Counted from the first letter of the stretch, positions 15,762 through 24,813 are shown. The stretch: 64,000 nt of DNA from Streptomyces sp. NBC_00433 (GCA_036015235.1 CP107926.1:1798001-1862000), one strand, 5' to 3'. Translations and numbers: made by a program. Notes: generated by a model from the sequence alone, not told the origin.

Positions 15762-17804
15762 ATGGAGGGCAGTTCATTGCAGCTGACAAGTCCCGGCCGG
15801 ATCAGACGTGCCGTCCGCCGCGCCGCCGTCGCGGTCGTCGCCGCCGGCGCCCTGGTCACCGGCGGCATGGTCGCCGCCGCTTCCCCGTCCGTCGCCGGCA
15901 CCCCCACCGGCACCGCTGCCACCGGCGCCACCGGCACCGTTTCCAGCGGCCAGCACACCGCGCACCTGTGTGCCTCCCCGACCACGCCCGGCGGGATGTC
16001 CTGCCTGGCGCTGGCACGGACCGATGTCGCGCACAGCCTCGGCATCACCCCGAACGCCACCCCGTCCGGCTACGGCCCCACCGACCTGCAGAGCGCGTAC
16101 GCCCTGCCGTCCTCGGCCGGCGCCGGCGCCACCGTGGCGATCGTGGACGCGCAGGACGACCCGAACGCCGCGGCCGACCTGAACACCTACCGCAGCCAGT
16201 ACGGCCTGCCGGCCTGCACCACGGCCAACGGCTGCTTCAAGAAGGTCAACCAGACCGGCGGCACCAGCTACCCGTCGGCGGACTCCGGCTGGGCGGGCGA
16301 GATCTCGCTCGACCTGGACATGGTCAGCGCCGTGTGCCCGCAGTGCCACATCCTGCTGGTCGAGGCCACCTCGGCGAGCATGGACGACCTGGGCACCGCC
16401 GTGAACGAGGCCGTCTCCCTCGGCGCGAAGTACGTGTCCAACAGCTACGGCGGCGACGAGGACTCCAGCGACACCACCGCCGACTCGCAGTACTTCAACC
16501 ACCCCGGCGTGGCCATCACGGTCAGCTCGGGCGACAGCGGCTACGGCGCCGAATACCCGGCCTCCTCGCGCTACGTCACCGCGGTCGGCGGCACCTCACT
16601 GTCCCGGTCGAGCGGCACCACCCGCGGCTGGACCGAGAAGGTCTGGGGCTCGACCACCGGTGACGGTGCGGGCTCCGGCTGCTCGGCCTACGACGCCAAG
16701 CCCTCCTGGCAGACCGACACCGGCTGCGCCCGGCGCACCGTCGCCGACGTCTCCGCGGTCGCCGACCCGGCCACCGGCCTGGCCGTCTACGACAGCTACC
16801 AGGCCTCCGGCTGGCAGGTCTACGGCGGCACCAGCGCCTCGTCGCCGATCATCGCCTCGGTCTACGCGCTGGCCGGCACCCCGGCCTCGGGCAGCACCCC
16901 GGCGTCCTACCCGTACGCGCACACCAGCTCCCTCAACGACGTGACCACCGGCACCAACGGCTCCTGCGGCAGCAGCTACCTGTGCACCGCGAAGGCGGGT
17001 TACGACGGCCCGACCGGCCTCGGCACCCCGAACGGCACGGCCGCCTTCACCAACGGCGGCTCGACCGGCGGCAACACCGTGACGGTCACCAGCCCCGGCA
17101 ACCAGTCCACGGTCGTCGGCACCGCCGTCAGCCTCCAGATCCAGGCGACCGACTCGGCCTCCGGCCAGACCCTGACCTACTCCGCCTCCGGCCTGCCCAC
17201 GGGCCTGAGCATCAGCTCCTCCGGCCTGATCTCCGGCACCCCGAGCGCGGCGGGCACCTACAGCGTCACCGTCTCCGCCAAGGACTCCACCAACGCCACC
17301 GGCTCGGCCTCCTTCACCTGGACGGTCACCACCAGCGGCGGGGGCGGCTGCACCGCCGGCCAGCTGCTCACCAACCCCGGCTTCGAGAGCGGCTCCACCG
17401 GCTGGACCTCCTCCTCCGGCGTCATCGACAACAGCACCGACGCCCCGGCCCACTCCGGCTCCTACAAGGCCTGGCTGGACGGCTACGGCACCACCCACAC
17501 CGACACCGTCTCCCAGTCGGTGACCGTCCCGGCCACCTGCACCAGCGCCACCCTCACCTTCTACCTGTACGTCGACAGCAGTGAGACCACCACCACGACC
17601 GCCTACGACAAGCTCACCGTCGCGGCCGGCAGCACCACGGTGGCCTCCTACTCCAACCTCAACAAGGGCTCCGGCTACGTCCAGCGGACCGTCAGCCTCA
17701 CCCCGTACATCGGCAAGACCGTCGTCCTGAAGTTCACCGGCACCGAGGACTCCTCGCTGGCGACGTCCTTCCTGATCGACGACACCGCCGTCAACGTCAG
17801 CTGA
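15762..17804 (+). CDS. Secreted sedolisin-like (S53) serine-carboxyl peptidase with Ig-like and C-terminal beta domains
   Basis: 680 aa. A signal peptide with Arg-rich start and hydrophobic core lies at residues 12-45. The catalytic domain (about 70-430) shows E180 and D184 (GEISLDLD), D258 in SSGDSG and nucleophile S358 in GGTSASSP, the sedolisin set; no S8-type His is present. Residues 435-525 are a putative Ig/cadherin-like module (SGLPTGLSISSSGLISGTPS), and after a Gly linker a jelly-roll-like domain (535-680, LLTNPGFESG) probably binds substrate. The usual roughly 170-residue pro-domain is reduced to about 25-60 residues. ATG 15762 follows GGGAG. Likely extracellular protein degradation, under TrmB control. 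Confidence 0.85.
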   Translation: MEGSSLQLTSPGRIRRAVRRAAVAVVAAGALVTGGMVAAASPSVAGTPTGTAATGATGTVSSGQHTAHLCASPTTPGGMSCLALARTDVAHSLGITPNATPSGYGPTDLQSAYALPSSAGAGATVAIVDAQDDPNAAADLNTYRSQYGLPACTTANGCFKKVNQTGGTSYPSADSGWAGEISLDLDMVSAVCPQCHILLVEATSASMDDLGTAVNEAVSLGAKYVSNSYGGDEDSSDTTADSQYFNHPGVAITVSSGDSGYGAEYPASSRYVTAVGGTSLSRSSGTTRGWTEKVWGSTTGDGAGSGCSAYDAKPSWQTDTGCARRTVADVSAVADPATGLAVYDSYQASGWQVYGGTSASSPIIASVYALAGTPASGSTPASYPYAHTSSLNDVTTGTNGSCGSSYLCTAKAGYDGPTGLGTPNGTAAFTNGGSTGGNTVTVTSPGNQSTVVGTAVSLQIQATDSASGQTLTYSASGLPTGLSISSSGLISGTPSAAGTYSVTVSAKDSTNATGSASFTWTVTTSGGGGCTAGQLLTNPGFESGSTGWTSSSGVIDNSTDAPAHSGSYKAWLDGYGTTHTDTVSQSVTVPATCTSATLTFYLYVDSSETTTTTAYDKLTVAAGSTTVASYSNLNKGSGYVQRTVSLTPYIGKTVVLKFTGTEDSSLATSFLIDDTAVNVS

Positions 17805-17832
17805 CCCTGACGCTGCCGTATCGGCTATGAGC

Positions 17833-17876
17833 GGCGGACCCGGACCGGCCCCCACTGCCGGCCCGGGTCCTCCGCC
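17833..17876. terminator. Hairpin between convergent protease and lipoprotein genes
   Basis: GGCGGA (17833-17838) pairs with TCCGCC (17871-17876), and the inner CCCGG/CCGGG and CCGG/CCGG segments extend the stem to about 15 bp with a small bulge. The position between two convergent stop codons fits a bidirectional terminator. Confidence 0.5.
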
Positions 17877-17906
17877 GACCCGGGCGTCCCCCGACGCCCG
17901 GGGCGC

Positions 17907-18308
17907 TCATCGGACGTCGACGGTCACCCGCCACGGCATGACGGCCAGGCAGGACATCCTGCCCGGCTCGTCGGGACAGGCCCGCCGCATACCGCTCAGG
18001 GTCGCCTCGCCCGCGGCGGCACCGCGGTAGACGCCCGGCGAGACCTCGGCCAGCGCCTCCCCCGACTCCGAGGCGGCCTTCACGCCCGCGCCGAGACGCA
18101 GCCGCAGTGTGCTGCCGACGCGCAGGCAGATGTCCCCGGGGGTGTCCGGGCTCGACAGGTCGAGGACGACGTCACCGCAGTCCGCGGAGATGTCAGAACC
18201 GCCGGCGGAGCCGGACGGCACCACCCGCACCCCGGCCGCGGAGCCGCAGCCGGCGGCCAAGACGACGAGGGCGCCCGCAGCGGCGGCGGCCCGTATCCGA
18301 TGGCGCAT
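17907..18308 (-). CDS. Small secreted lipoprotein, function unknown
   Basis: 133 aa. A lipobox (VVLAAGC, Cys21) follows a short Arg/Ala-rich signal peptide. The mature part of about 112 residues is probably all-beta with Cys at 44, 61, 111 and 120, enough for two disulfides, and is exposed outside the membrane. No family was recognised. AGGAGGA precedes the ATG at 18308. It lies 104 bp downstream of the ABC-F gene on the same strand, with no evidence that the two are functionally linked. Confidence 0.8.
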   Translation of the reverse strand: MRHRIRAAAAAGALVVLAAGCGSAAGVRVVPSGSAGGSDISADCGDVVLDLSSPDTPGDICLRVGSTLRLRLGAGVKAASESGEALAEVSPGVYRGAAAGEATLSGMRRACPDEPGRMSCLAVMPWRVTVDVR

Positions 18309-18412
18309 CACCGTCCTCCTCCCCACGACCTTTTCGCGACGGTCATGGGTGGGACGCAGGCGGGCCCGATCGGGTTCCCGCCCTTTCGGGCCGCCAGGTC
18401 CGCTTCCTGCGG

Positions 18413-20053
18413 TCAGACCTCGGTGATCCGGCCGTCCGCGACCTCGATCCGCCGGGTGGTGTGCACCGCGTCCAGCATCCGCCGGTCGTGGGTGACCAGC
18501 AGCAGGGTGCCCTGATACGCCGCCAGGGCCGCCTCCAGCTGCTCGATCGCCGGCAGGTCGAGGTGGTTGGTGGGCTCGTCCAGCACCAGCAGGTTGACCC
18601 CGCGGGCCTGGAGCAGCGCCAGCGCCGCCCGGGTGCGCTCCCCCGGCGACAGGGTGGCCGCGGGCCGCATCACATGGTCGGCCTTCAGGCCGAACTTCGC
18701 CAGCAGGGTGCGGATCCCGGCCGGGTCCAGGTCGGGCGCGGGGCCGCGGAAGGCGTCGAGCAGCGGCTCGCCGCCGCGGAAGAGGCCGCGGGCCTGGTCG
18801 ACCTCGCCGACCAGCACACCGGGGCCGAGCGCGCTGCGGCCCTCGTCCAGCGGCAGCCGGCCGAGCAGTGCGGCCAACAGGGTGGACTTGCCCGAGCCGT
18901 TCGCGCCGATGATCGCGACCCGGTCGGCCCAGTCGATCTGGAGGTCGACGGGCCCGAACCGGAAGTCCCCGCGGCGGACCTTCGCGCCGCCGAGGGTGGC
19001 CACCACCGCGCCCGCCCGGGGCGCCGCGGCGATCTCCATCCGCAGCTCCCACTCCTTGCGCGGCTCCTCGACCTTGTCGAGCCGCTCGATCAGCCGCTCG
19101 GTCTGCCGGGCCTTGGCCGCCTGCTTCTCGCTGCCCTCGGCGCGCGCCTTGCGGGCGATCTTGTCGTTGTCGGGCGCCTTGCGCAGTGCGTTGCGGGTGC
19201 CCTTGTCCATCCAGCCGCGCTGCATGCGCGCCCTGGCCTCCAGGCCGGCCTTGGTGTCGGCGTACTCGTCGTACTCCTCCCTGGCGTGCCGGCGGGCGGT
19301 GGCCCGCTCCTCCAGGTAGGCCTCGTAGCCGCCGCCGAAGACCGAGACCTGCTGCTGCGCAAGGTCCAGCTCCACCACCCGGTTGACGGTACGGGTGAGG
19401 AATTCCCTGTCGTGGCTGACCAGGACGGTGCCGGCGCGCAGGCCGGTGACGAACTTCTCCAGCCGCTCCAGGCCGTCGAGGTCGAGGTCGTTGGTCGGCT
19501 CGTCGAGCAGGAAGACGTCGTAGCGGCTGAGCAGCAGCGAGGCGAGCCCGGCGCGGGCCGCCTGCCCGCCGGACAGCGCGTACATCTCCTGGTCCAGGCT
19601 GATGCCCAGGCCCAGTGACGCGGTGGCCTCCTCGGCGCGCTCCTCCAGGTCGGCGCCGCCCAGCGCGAGCCAGCGCTCCAGGCTCACCGCGTAGGCGTCG
19701 TCCGCGCCGGGCGCCCCGTCCACCAGTGCCTGGGTCGCCGTGTCCAGCGCCTCCTGGGCCGCGCCGACACCGGTCCTGCGGGCCAGGAAGTCCCTTACGG
19801 TCTCCCCGTCGTCCCTGCGGTCCGGCTCCTGCGGCAGATGGCCTACGGTGGCGGTCGCCGGGCTGAGCCGCAGCGTGCCGTCCTCCGGGGTGTCGAGGCC
19901 GGCGAGCAGCCGCAGCAGCGTCGACTTGCCCGCGCCGTTGGCGCCGACGAGACCGATCACGTCACCGGGCGCGACCACCAGGTCGAGGCCCGAGAACAGC
20001 GCGCGGTCACCGTGTCCGGCGGCCAGATTCCTGGTTACGAGGGTGGCACTCAT
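18413..20053 (-). CDS. ABC-F family ATPase (ribosome-associated, possibly antibiotic-resistance type)
   Basis: 546 aa with two ABC domains and no membrane segment. First domain: Walker A GANGAGKS (37-44), signature LSGGQAARAG, Walker B FLLDEPTNDLD. A highly charged linker with an arm lies around residues 240-320. Second domain: GANGSGKS, LSPGERTRAA, LLVLDEPTNHLD. Such proteins bind the ribosomal E site and either regulate translation or displace ribosome-targeting antibiotics. The start ATG 20053 is where the conserved domain begins; an upstream extension from 20143 lacks support. It is divergent from the desaturase. Resistance versus housekeeping role cannot be told from the sequence. Confidence 0.9.
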   Translation of the reverse strand: MSATLVTRNLAAGHGDRALFSGLDLVVAPGDVIGLVGANGAGKSTLLRLLAGLDTPEDGTLRLSPATATVGHLPQEPDRRDDGETVRDFLARRTGVGAAQEALDTATQALVDGAPGADDAYAVSLERWLALGGADLEERAEEATASLGLGISLDQEMYALSGGQAARAGLASLLLSRYDVFLLDEPTNDLDLDGLERLEKFVTGLRAGTVLVSHDREFLTRTVNRVVELDLAQQQVSVFGGGYEAYLEERATARRHAREEYDEYADTKAGLEARARMQRGWMDKGTRNALRKAPDNDKIARKARAEGSEKQAAKARQTERLIERLDKVEEPRKEWELRMEIAAAPRAGAVVATLGGAKVRRGDFRFGPVDLQIDWADRVAIIGANGSGKSTLLAALLGRLPLDEGRSALGPGVLVGEVDQARGLFRGGEPLLDAFRGPAPDLDPAGIRTLLAKFGLKADHVMRPAATLSPGERTRAALALLQARGVNLLVLDEPTNHLDLPAIEQLEAALAAYQGTLLLVTHDRRMLDAVHTTRRIEVADGRITEV

Positions 20054-20146
20054 CAGGCCCAGGATCCTATCGGCTGCCGGCGCCTGCGGCGACGCGGTAA
20101 CCGCGCGACGGCCGGCCGCCGACGTCGCCGCAGGCAGGCGCATGGG

Positions 20147-20190
20147 TTGCCTTCTTACGCCGCCTTAACCTACGGTTGCGTAACTTACGT
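20147..20190 (+). promoter_or_regulatory. Promoter and palindrome upstream of the acyl-ACP desaturase
   Basis: TTGCCT (20147-20152), an 18-bp spacer and TACGGT (20171-20176) form a plausible housekeeping promoter, giving a leader of about 75 nt before the GTG at 20257. Immediately downstream, CGTAA-C-TTACG (20179-20189) is a perfect inverted repeat placed over the expected transcription start, so a repressor site is likely. Confidence 0.5.
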
Positions 20191-20256
20191 AGGCGTAGGT
20201 GCTTCCGCTTTCTCCGCCCGTTCCCTTCCCGCCCCCTCCCGTCCCCAGGAGCCTCC

Positions 20257-21219
20257 GTGACCGTTACCTCGCCCCACCTCGCCCGATCGGACGTCTGGAG
20301 TGACGCTGCGTTGCTCCACGCTCTGGAAGAGGTGGTCGAGCGCGAACTGAACCGGCATCTGGGGGTGGCCAAGGAATGGATGCCCCACGAGTACGTGCCG
20401 TGGAGCGACGGCCGCAATTTCGACGGCGTCATGGAAGGCGAGGCCTGGGCGCCCGACCAGTCCAAGGTCACCGCGGTCGGCCGGATAGCTCTGGTGGTCA
20501 ACCTGCTCACCGAGGACAACCTGCCCAGCTACCACCACGAGATCGCCACGCTCTTCGGCCGTGACGGCGCGTGGGGCACGTGGGTCCACCGGTGGACCGC
20601 CGAGGAGGGCAGGCACGCGATCGCCATGCGCGACTACCTGCTCACCAGCAGGGCCGTCGACCCGGTCGAGCTGGAGCGCTTCCGCATGGTGCACATGTCG
20701 GAGGGCTTCGAGCACGACCACCGGCACAGCATGCTGCACTCGGTGGCCTACGTGGCCTTCCAGGAGCTGGCCACCCGCGTCTCCCACCGCAACACCGGCC
20801 GCGAGTCCGGTGACCCCGTGTGCGACCGGATGCTCGCCAGGATCGCCACGGACGAGAACCTGCACATGGTCTTCTACCGCAACCTGCTGGCCGCCTCGCT
20901 CCAGATCGCGCCCGACCTGGCCATGCAGGCGATCCGCGACGTCGTCGTCGCCTTCCGCATGCCGGGACACGGCATGCCCGGCTTCGAGCGGGCCGCTGCG
21001 CGGATGGCCATCGGGGGGATCTACAACCTGCGCATCCACCATGACGATGTGCTGCAGCCCGTCCTGCGCCACCTCAAGGTCCTCGACGTCGACGGTCTCG
21101 GCCCGGAGGGCCTGCGCGCCCAGGAAGAGCTCGGCCTCTTCATGACCGGCCTGAACGAACAGGCCGTCCGCTTCGACACCAAGCGCGCCGCTCTCCTGGC
21201 GCGGCGCGCCAAGTCCTAA
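20257..21219 (+). CDS. Acyl-[acyl-carrier-protein] desaturase (soluble diiron)
   Basis: 320 aa soluble ferritin-like desaturase that introduces a double bond into ACP- or CoA-bound fatty acids, needing a ferredoxin or equivalent donor. The diiron ligands are visible as E86 (TEDNLPSYH), E117/H120 (EEGRH), and the second set in QELATRVSH and TDENLH. GTG 20257 follows AGGAG. Its size matches actinobacterial DesA-type enzymes. It is monocistronic, with a repeat element 145 nt beyond its stop. It probably adjusts membrane fluidity; the palindrome at the promoter suggests repression, possibly by a fatty-acid-responsive factor. Confidence 0.9.
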   Translation: MTVTSPHLARSDVWSDAALLHALEEVVERELNRHLGVAKEWMPHEYVPWSDGRNFDGVMEGEAWAPDQSKVTAVGRIALVVNLLTEDNLPSYHHEIATLFGRDGAWGTWVHRWTAEEGRHAIAMRDYLLTSRAVDPVELERFRMVHMSEGFEHDHRHSMLHSVAYVAFQELATRVSHRNTGRESGDPVCDRMLARIATDENLHMVFYRNLLAASLQIAPDLAMQAIRDVVVAFRMPGHGMPGFERAAARMAIGGIYNLRIHHDDVLQPVLRHLKVLDVDGLGPEGLRAQEELGLFMTGLNEQAVRFDTKRAALLARRAKS

Positions 21220-21326
21220 GCCCACCCCCTCCGGGGCGCCCCCCGCGCCCCGGGGGGCCCGCACCTTGCGGTGCGCCCCTTGGCTGCCGCCCGGCGGGAG
21301 CTTGTCGCGCCGTTCTTCGACACTCC

Positions 21327-21442
21327 CTGCGGGGTGCTGTCACGGACTCCACAGTGCCGCTGCGTGGGGGCTTGTCGCTCCGTTCTCCCCCAGAGCTTCG
21401 CCTGGGGGTACCCCCACGCACCCCTGAAAAACGCGTGCCCTC
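21327..21442 (+). repeat. Interspersed intergenic repeat, complete composite copy
   Basis: Left module CTGCGGGGTGCTGT (21329-) and GTGCCGCTGCGTGGGGG (21354-) are followed by the 79-bp block 21364-21442, matching the minus-strand copy at 13491-13569 at 72 of 79 positions. The core can form either CCCCCAG-loop-CTGGGGG or GGGGGTACCCCC, two mutually exclusive stems. It is located downstream of the desaturase, in the same orientation. Confidence 0.8.
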
Positions 21443-21684
21443 TGCGCAGAACCTCAGCCCCCTGGCACCACGCGGCGTGAGCCGTACCGCATGCACCGCA
21501 GGCAAGACGGTGCGCGGCTGCCGAGTCAGCGAGGCCCACCAGCCAACGCGGCAGTCCCGGTTACGCGGCGATCGCCCTCGCGACCCAAACGCCGAGATCA
21601 GCATGATTACTCCTCGTTACTGGTTGAATACTTTGAGTAGTCAGTCGTGATGAGCGCGACGACCAGGACGAGGAGAGGTTCCTT
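21443..21684. other. Intergenic region upstream of the BP74-type gene
   Basis: No gene is seen. The last 90 bp (21595-21684) are unusually AT-rich for this window and include TACT-TTG-AGTA (21629-21639) and several TTGA/GATTA words, so the promoter of the secreted-protein gene most likely lies there. No confident -35/-10 pair can be named. Confidence 0.4.
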
Positions 21685-22152
21685 ATGCGACATGTGCTCA
21701 CCAAGGCAGCCGGCGTGGCCGCCGTCGGCATGCTCGCCTTCGCCGTGGCACAGCCCTCACAGGCCAGCGCCCCCCGGCAGGGGCCGGTCCGCGCGGCCGC
21801 CGCGGCAGGCCCCGCCTACTTCGAGATGACCGACATCACGCGGGCCACCTTCGTCATCAAGCTGACGGAAAGCTCGGACATCGAGCACGCCCGAGAACTC
21901 GTCAGCGGCGCCACCACCGACGAGCCCCACATTCTGACGCGGATCATCAAGCAGCCGGCCCCCTACAACCCGCGTTGGAGCTACCAGGCGAACCCCGACG
22001 AGACCAGCTTCTTCAACCAGGCCATCGAGGTCTGCGACGCGAGCATCCCCTACGTCGAAGACCATCTCGACGAGGTCGGCGGCCCCTTCCTGCCCGGCCG
22101 CGTCTGGTGTGACTGGAGCTCTCACCTGGTCAGGGAAATCCCCGCCCCGTAG
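21685..22152 (+). CDS. Secreted BP74 N-terminal-domain-like protein
   Basis: 155 aa. A signal peptide (residues 1-28, with a cleavage site after QPSQASA) precedes one small domain. The domain has the BP74-like pattern YFEMTDITRATFVIKLT, an HARELVSG helix, NPRWSYQ, VCDASIPYVEDHLDEVGG and a final WCDWSSHLV. BP74 was described as a Dictyostelium calmodulin-binding protein; bacterial versions are small secreted proteins of unknown role, possibly protease inhibitors. Two Cys could form a disulfide. ATG 21685 follows GAGGAGAGG. It is monocistronic. Confidence 0.75.
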   Translation: MRHVLTKAAGVAAVGMLAFAVAQPSQASAPRQGPVRAAAAAGPAYFEMTDITRATFVIKLTESSDIEHARELVSGATTDEPHILTRIIKQPAPYNPRWSYQANPDETSFFNQAIEVCDASIPYVEDHLDEVGGPFLPGRVWCDWSSHLVREIPAP

Positions 22153-22378
22153 GTGACCGCCGGCGGGTATCGATGCCCACCCGTCGAGACACCCGCGTCG
22201 CCACCAGGGTCTGCTCGGGCCGGCGGGTGACCGCCTGTCCGAGCAGATATGCCCTCCCACCGACCGGTGGTCGGCACGGCACCGATGAGGTGAGCGTTCT
22301 TCAAGGGGCCCGGGGAACGGCGGGCTGGGGTGTGACGGGCGGCGGCGCCGTGGTGGGGGCTGCGGCATGCAGCCGGAA

Positions 22379-22400
22379 AATCAAGCGTGCGGGCTTGATT
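22379..22400. promoter_or_regulatory. Palindrome AATCAAGC-N6-GCTTGATT, candidate TetR operator
   Basis: Perfect 8-bp arms, AT-rich compared with their surroundings, 57-78 nt upstream of the first gene of the acyl-CoA operon, which ends in a tetR gene. Size and symmetry fit a TetR dimer site. The rest of the gap 22153-22444 shows no gene. Confidence 0.5.
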
Positions 22401-22456
22401 GATTCCTGAGGCACTGCAACCCTCGTCGCACGTCTACGTGAGGGGTGGTGCGCACC

Positions 22457-23245
22457 GTGGATATGCCCGTCCTGGCGGCCCTGGCCACAGAAAGCGCGGG
22501 GCTCGACGCGTTGGTGGCCGGGCTGGGCCCGTCCGACTGGCGGCGGATGACGCCGGCCGAGGGGTGGACGATCGCGCACCAGATCGCCCATCTGGCCTGG
22601 ACGGACCGCCGCGCCCTGCTGGCGGTGCTGGACCCGGACGGATTCGGGCGGGAGGCCGAGGTGGCGGCGGCGAACTTCGACTCCTACGTCGACCAGGGCG
22701 CGCGCAGGGGCGCCGATGTGCCGCCGGGTGAGTTGCTGGAGCGGTGGCGGGCGGGCCGCGCACGGCTCGGCGAGGTGCTGGCGGCGCAGCCGCAGGGCGT
22801 GCGTTTCCGGTGGTACGGGCCGCCGATGAGCACCGGGGCGATGGCGACGGGCCGGCTGATGGAGACGTGGGCGCACGGCGAGGACGTCGCCGACGCGCTC
22901 GGGGTGCGGCGGGAGCCGACCGCCCGGCTGCACCATGTGGCCAGGATCGGCGTCCGGGCGAGGGACTTCGCCTTCTCCGTGCACGGGCTGCCCGCGCCCG
23001 CGGAGGAATTCCGGGTCGAACTGACCTCCCCTGACGGGTCGTTGTGGACCTTCGGGCCGCCGGAGGCGGCGCAGCGGGTGACCGGGCCCGCGCTGGACTT
23101 CTGCCTGCTGGCGGTGCGGCGGCGGCACCGGGACGATGTGGACCTGCGGGCCGAAGGCCCGGACGCCGAGGCCTGGTTGTCGGTGGTGCAGGCCTTCGCC
23201 GGGCCGCCGGGGAGCACCCGGCCGCCGTCGAAGGGCGCGGCCTGA
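22457..23245 (+). CDS. TIGR03084-type metal-binding protein (DinB/maleylpyruvate isomerase-like fold)
   Basis: About 262 aa. The N-terminal four-helix bundle contains the metal-binding histidines of WTIAHQIAHLAW and ETWAHGED seen in mycothiol-dependent maleylpyruvate isomerases; a C-terminal SCP2-like portion (about 180-262) resembles the wHTH_36/MDMPI_C domain. Members of this family are often encoded next to acyl-CoA carboxylases in actinomycetes, as here, but their reaction is not established. Several GTG/ATG starts (22445, 22448, 22457, 22463) are possible; 22457 gives the best distance from GAGGGG. Its stop overlaps the next start (TGATG). Confidence 0.75.
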   Translation: MDMPVLAALATESAGLDALVAGLGPSDWRRMTPAEGWTIAHQIAHLAWTDRRALLAVLDPDGFGREAEVAAANFDSYVDQGARRGADVPPGELLERWRAGRARLGEVLAAQPQGVRFRWYGPPMSTGAMATGRLMETWAHGEDVADALGVRREPTARLHHVARIGVRARDFAFSVHGLPAPAEEFRVELTSPDGSLWTFGPPEAAQRVTGPALDFCLLAVRRRHRDDVDLRAEGPDAEAWLSVVQAFAGPPGSTRPPSKGAA

Positions 23246-24813
23246 TGGGTGACTTCGCCGAGCGCGCCGCCGCGATGTCCGCGCGCCTGGCGGAGGTGGC
23301 GGCGGCGCACGCCGACGCCCTGGCGGGCGGCGGCCCGAAGTATCAGGAGCGGCACCGGGCCCGCGGCAAGATGACGGCCAGGGAGCGTATCGAGCTGCTG
23401 CTCGACCCCGACACCCCCTTTCTGGAGCTGTCGCCGCTCGCCGGCTGGGGCAGCGACTACGCCACCGGCGCTTCCCTGGTCACCGGGATCGGTGTGGTCG
23501 AGGGCACCGAGTGCGTGGTGACCGCGAACGACCCGACCGTGCGCGGCGGTTCGAGCAATCCGTGGACGCTGAAGAAGGCGCTGCGGGCCAACGAGATCGC
23601 CTTCGCCAACCGGCTGCCCGTGGTGAGCCTGGTGGAGTCGGGTGGCGCGGACCTGCCCAGCCAGAAGGAGATCTTCATCCCCGGCGGAGCCCTCTTCCGC
23701 GACCTGACGCGGCTGTCGGCGGCCGGCATCCCGACGGTCGCGGTGGTCTTCGGCAATTCGACCGCGGGCGGCGCGTACATCCCGGGGATGTCGGACCACG
23801 TCATCATGGTCAAGGAGCGCGCGAAGGTCTTCCTCGGCGGCCCGCCGCTGGTGAAGATGGCCACCGGTGAGGAGAGCGACGACGAGTCGCTGGGCGGCGC
23901 CGACATGCACGCCAGAGTCTCCGGCCTCGCCGACCACTTCGCGCTGGACGAGCCGGACGCGCTGCGTACCGCCCGCCGGGTGGTGGCCAGGCTCAACATC
24001 CGCAAGCCCGGGTCCGGTCCGCGCCCCGACCCGGCGCCGCCGCTGTTCGACGCCGCGGATCTGCTGGGCATCGTGCCCGGCGACCTGCGGACCCCGTTCG
24101 ACCCGCGCGAGGTGATCGTGCGGATCGCGGACGGCTCGGTCTTCGACGAGTTCAAGCCGCTGTACGGGCCGAGCCTGGCGACGGGCTGGGCGGAGGTGCA
24201 CGGCTATCCGGTGGGCATCCTGGCGAACGCGCAGGGTGTGCTCTTCAGCGCCGAGTCGCAGAAGGCGGCGCAGTTCATCCAGTTGGCGAACCAGCGGGAC
24301 ATCCCGCTGCTTTTCCTGCACAACACCACCGGCTACATGGTCGGCAGGCAGTACGAGCAGGGCGGCATCATCAAGCACGGCGCGATGATGATCAACGCGG
24401 TGTCGAACTCGCGGGTGCCGCACATCTCGGTGCTGATGGGCGCCAGTTACGGTGCCGGGCACTACGGGATGTGCGGGCGGGCCTTCGAGCCGCGCTTCCT
24501 CTTCTCCTGGCCGAGCGCCAAGTCCGCGGTGATGGGGCCGAGCCAGCTCGCCGGGGTGCTGTCGATCGTCGCCAGGCAGTCGGCGGCGGCCCGCGGGCTG
24601 CCCTACGACGAGGAGGCCGACGCCGGGCTGCGGGCGGCGGTGGAGCAGCAGATCGAGGCGGAGTCGCTGCCGATGTTCCTGTCGGGGCGGCTCTACGACG
24701 ACGGGGTGATCGACCCGCGCGACACCCGTACGGTGCTCGGCCTGTGCCTGTCGGCCGTGCACGGGGCGCCGGTGGAGGGCGCGCGTGGCGGTTTCGGGGT
24801 CTTCCGTATGTGA
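23245..24813 (+). CDS. Acyl-CoA carboxylase, carboxyltransferase (beta) subunit
   Basis: 522 aa crotonase-fold carboxyltransferase transferring CO2 from carboxybiotin to an acyl-CoA. It has the N-terminal GKMTARERIELLLD motif, two oxyanion Gly pairs (NSTAGGAYIPG; GASYGAGHYGMCG), and the biotin-site segment GRQYEQGGIIKHGAMMINAV typical of methylcrotonyl-/geranyl-CoA carboxylase beta subunits rather than AccD or PccB. The start overlaps the preceding stop. With the next three genes it defines a branched acyl-CoA degradation pathway; 3-methylcrotonyl-CoA or a longer terpenoid homologue is the most likely substrate. Confidence 0.92.
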   Translation: MGDFAERAAAMSARLAEVAAAHADALAGGGPKYQERHRARGKMTARERIELLLDPDTPFLELSPLAGWGSDYATGASLVTGIGVVEGTECVVTANDPTVRGGSSNPWTLKKALRANEIAFANRLPVVSLVESGGADLPSQKEIFIPGGALFRDLTRLSAAGIPTVAVVFGNSTAGGAYIPGMSDHVIMVKERAKVFLGGPPLVKMATGEESDDESLGGADMHARVSGLADHFALDEPDALRTARRVVARLNIRKPGSGPRPDPAPPLFDAADLLGIVPGDLRTPFDPREVIVRIADGSVFDEFKPLYGPSLATGWAEVHGYPVGILANAQGVLFSAESQKAAQFIQLANQRDIPLLFLHNTTGYMVGRQYEQGGIIKHGAMMINAVSNSRVPHISVLMGASYGAGHYGMCGRAFEPRFLFSWPSAKSAVMGPSQLAGVLSIVARQSAAARGLPYDEEADAGLRAAVEQQIEAESLPMFLSGRLYDDGVIDPRDTRTVLGLCLSAVHGAPVEGARGGFGVFRM

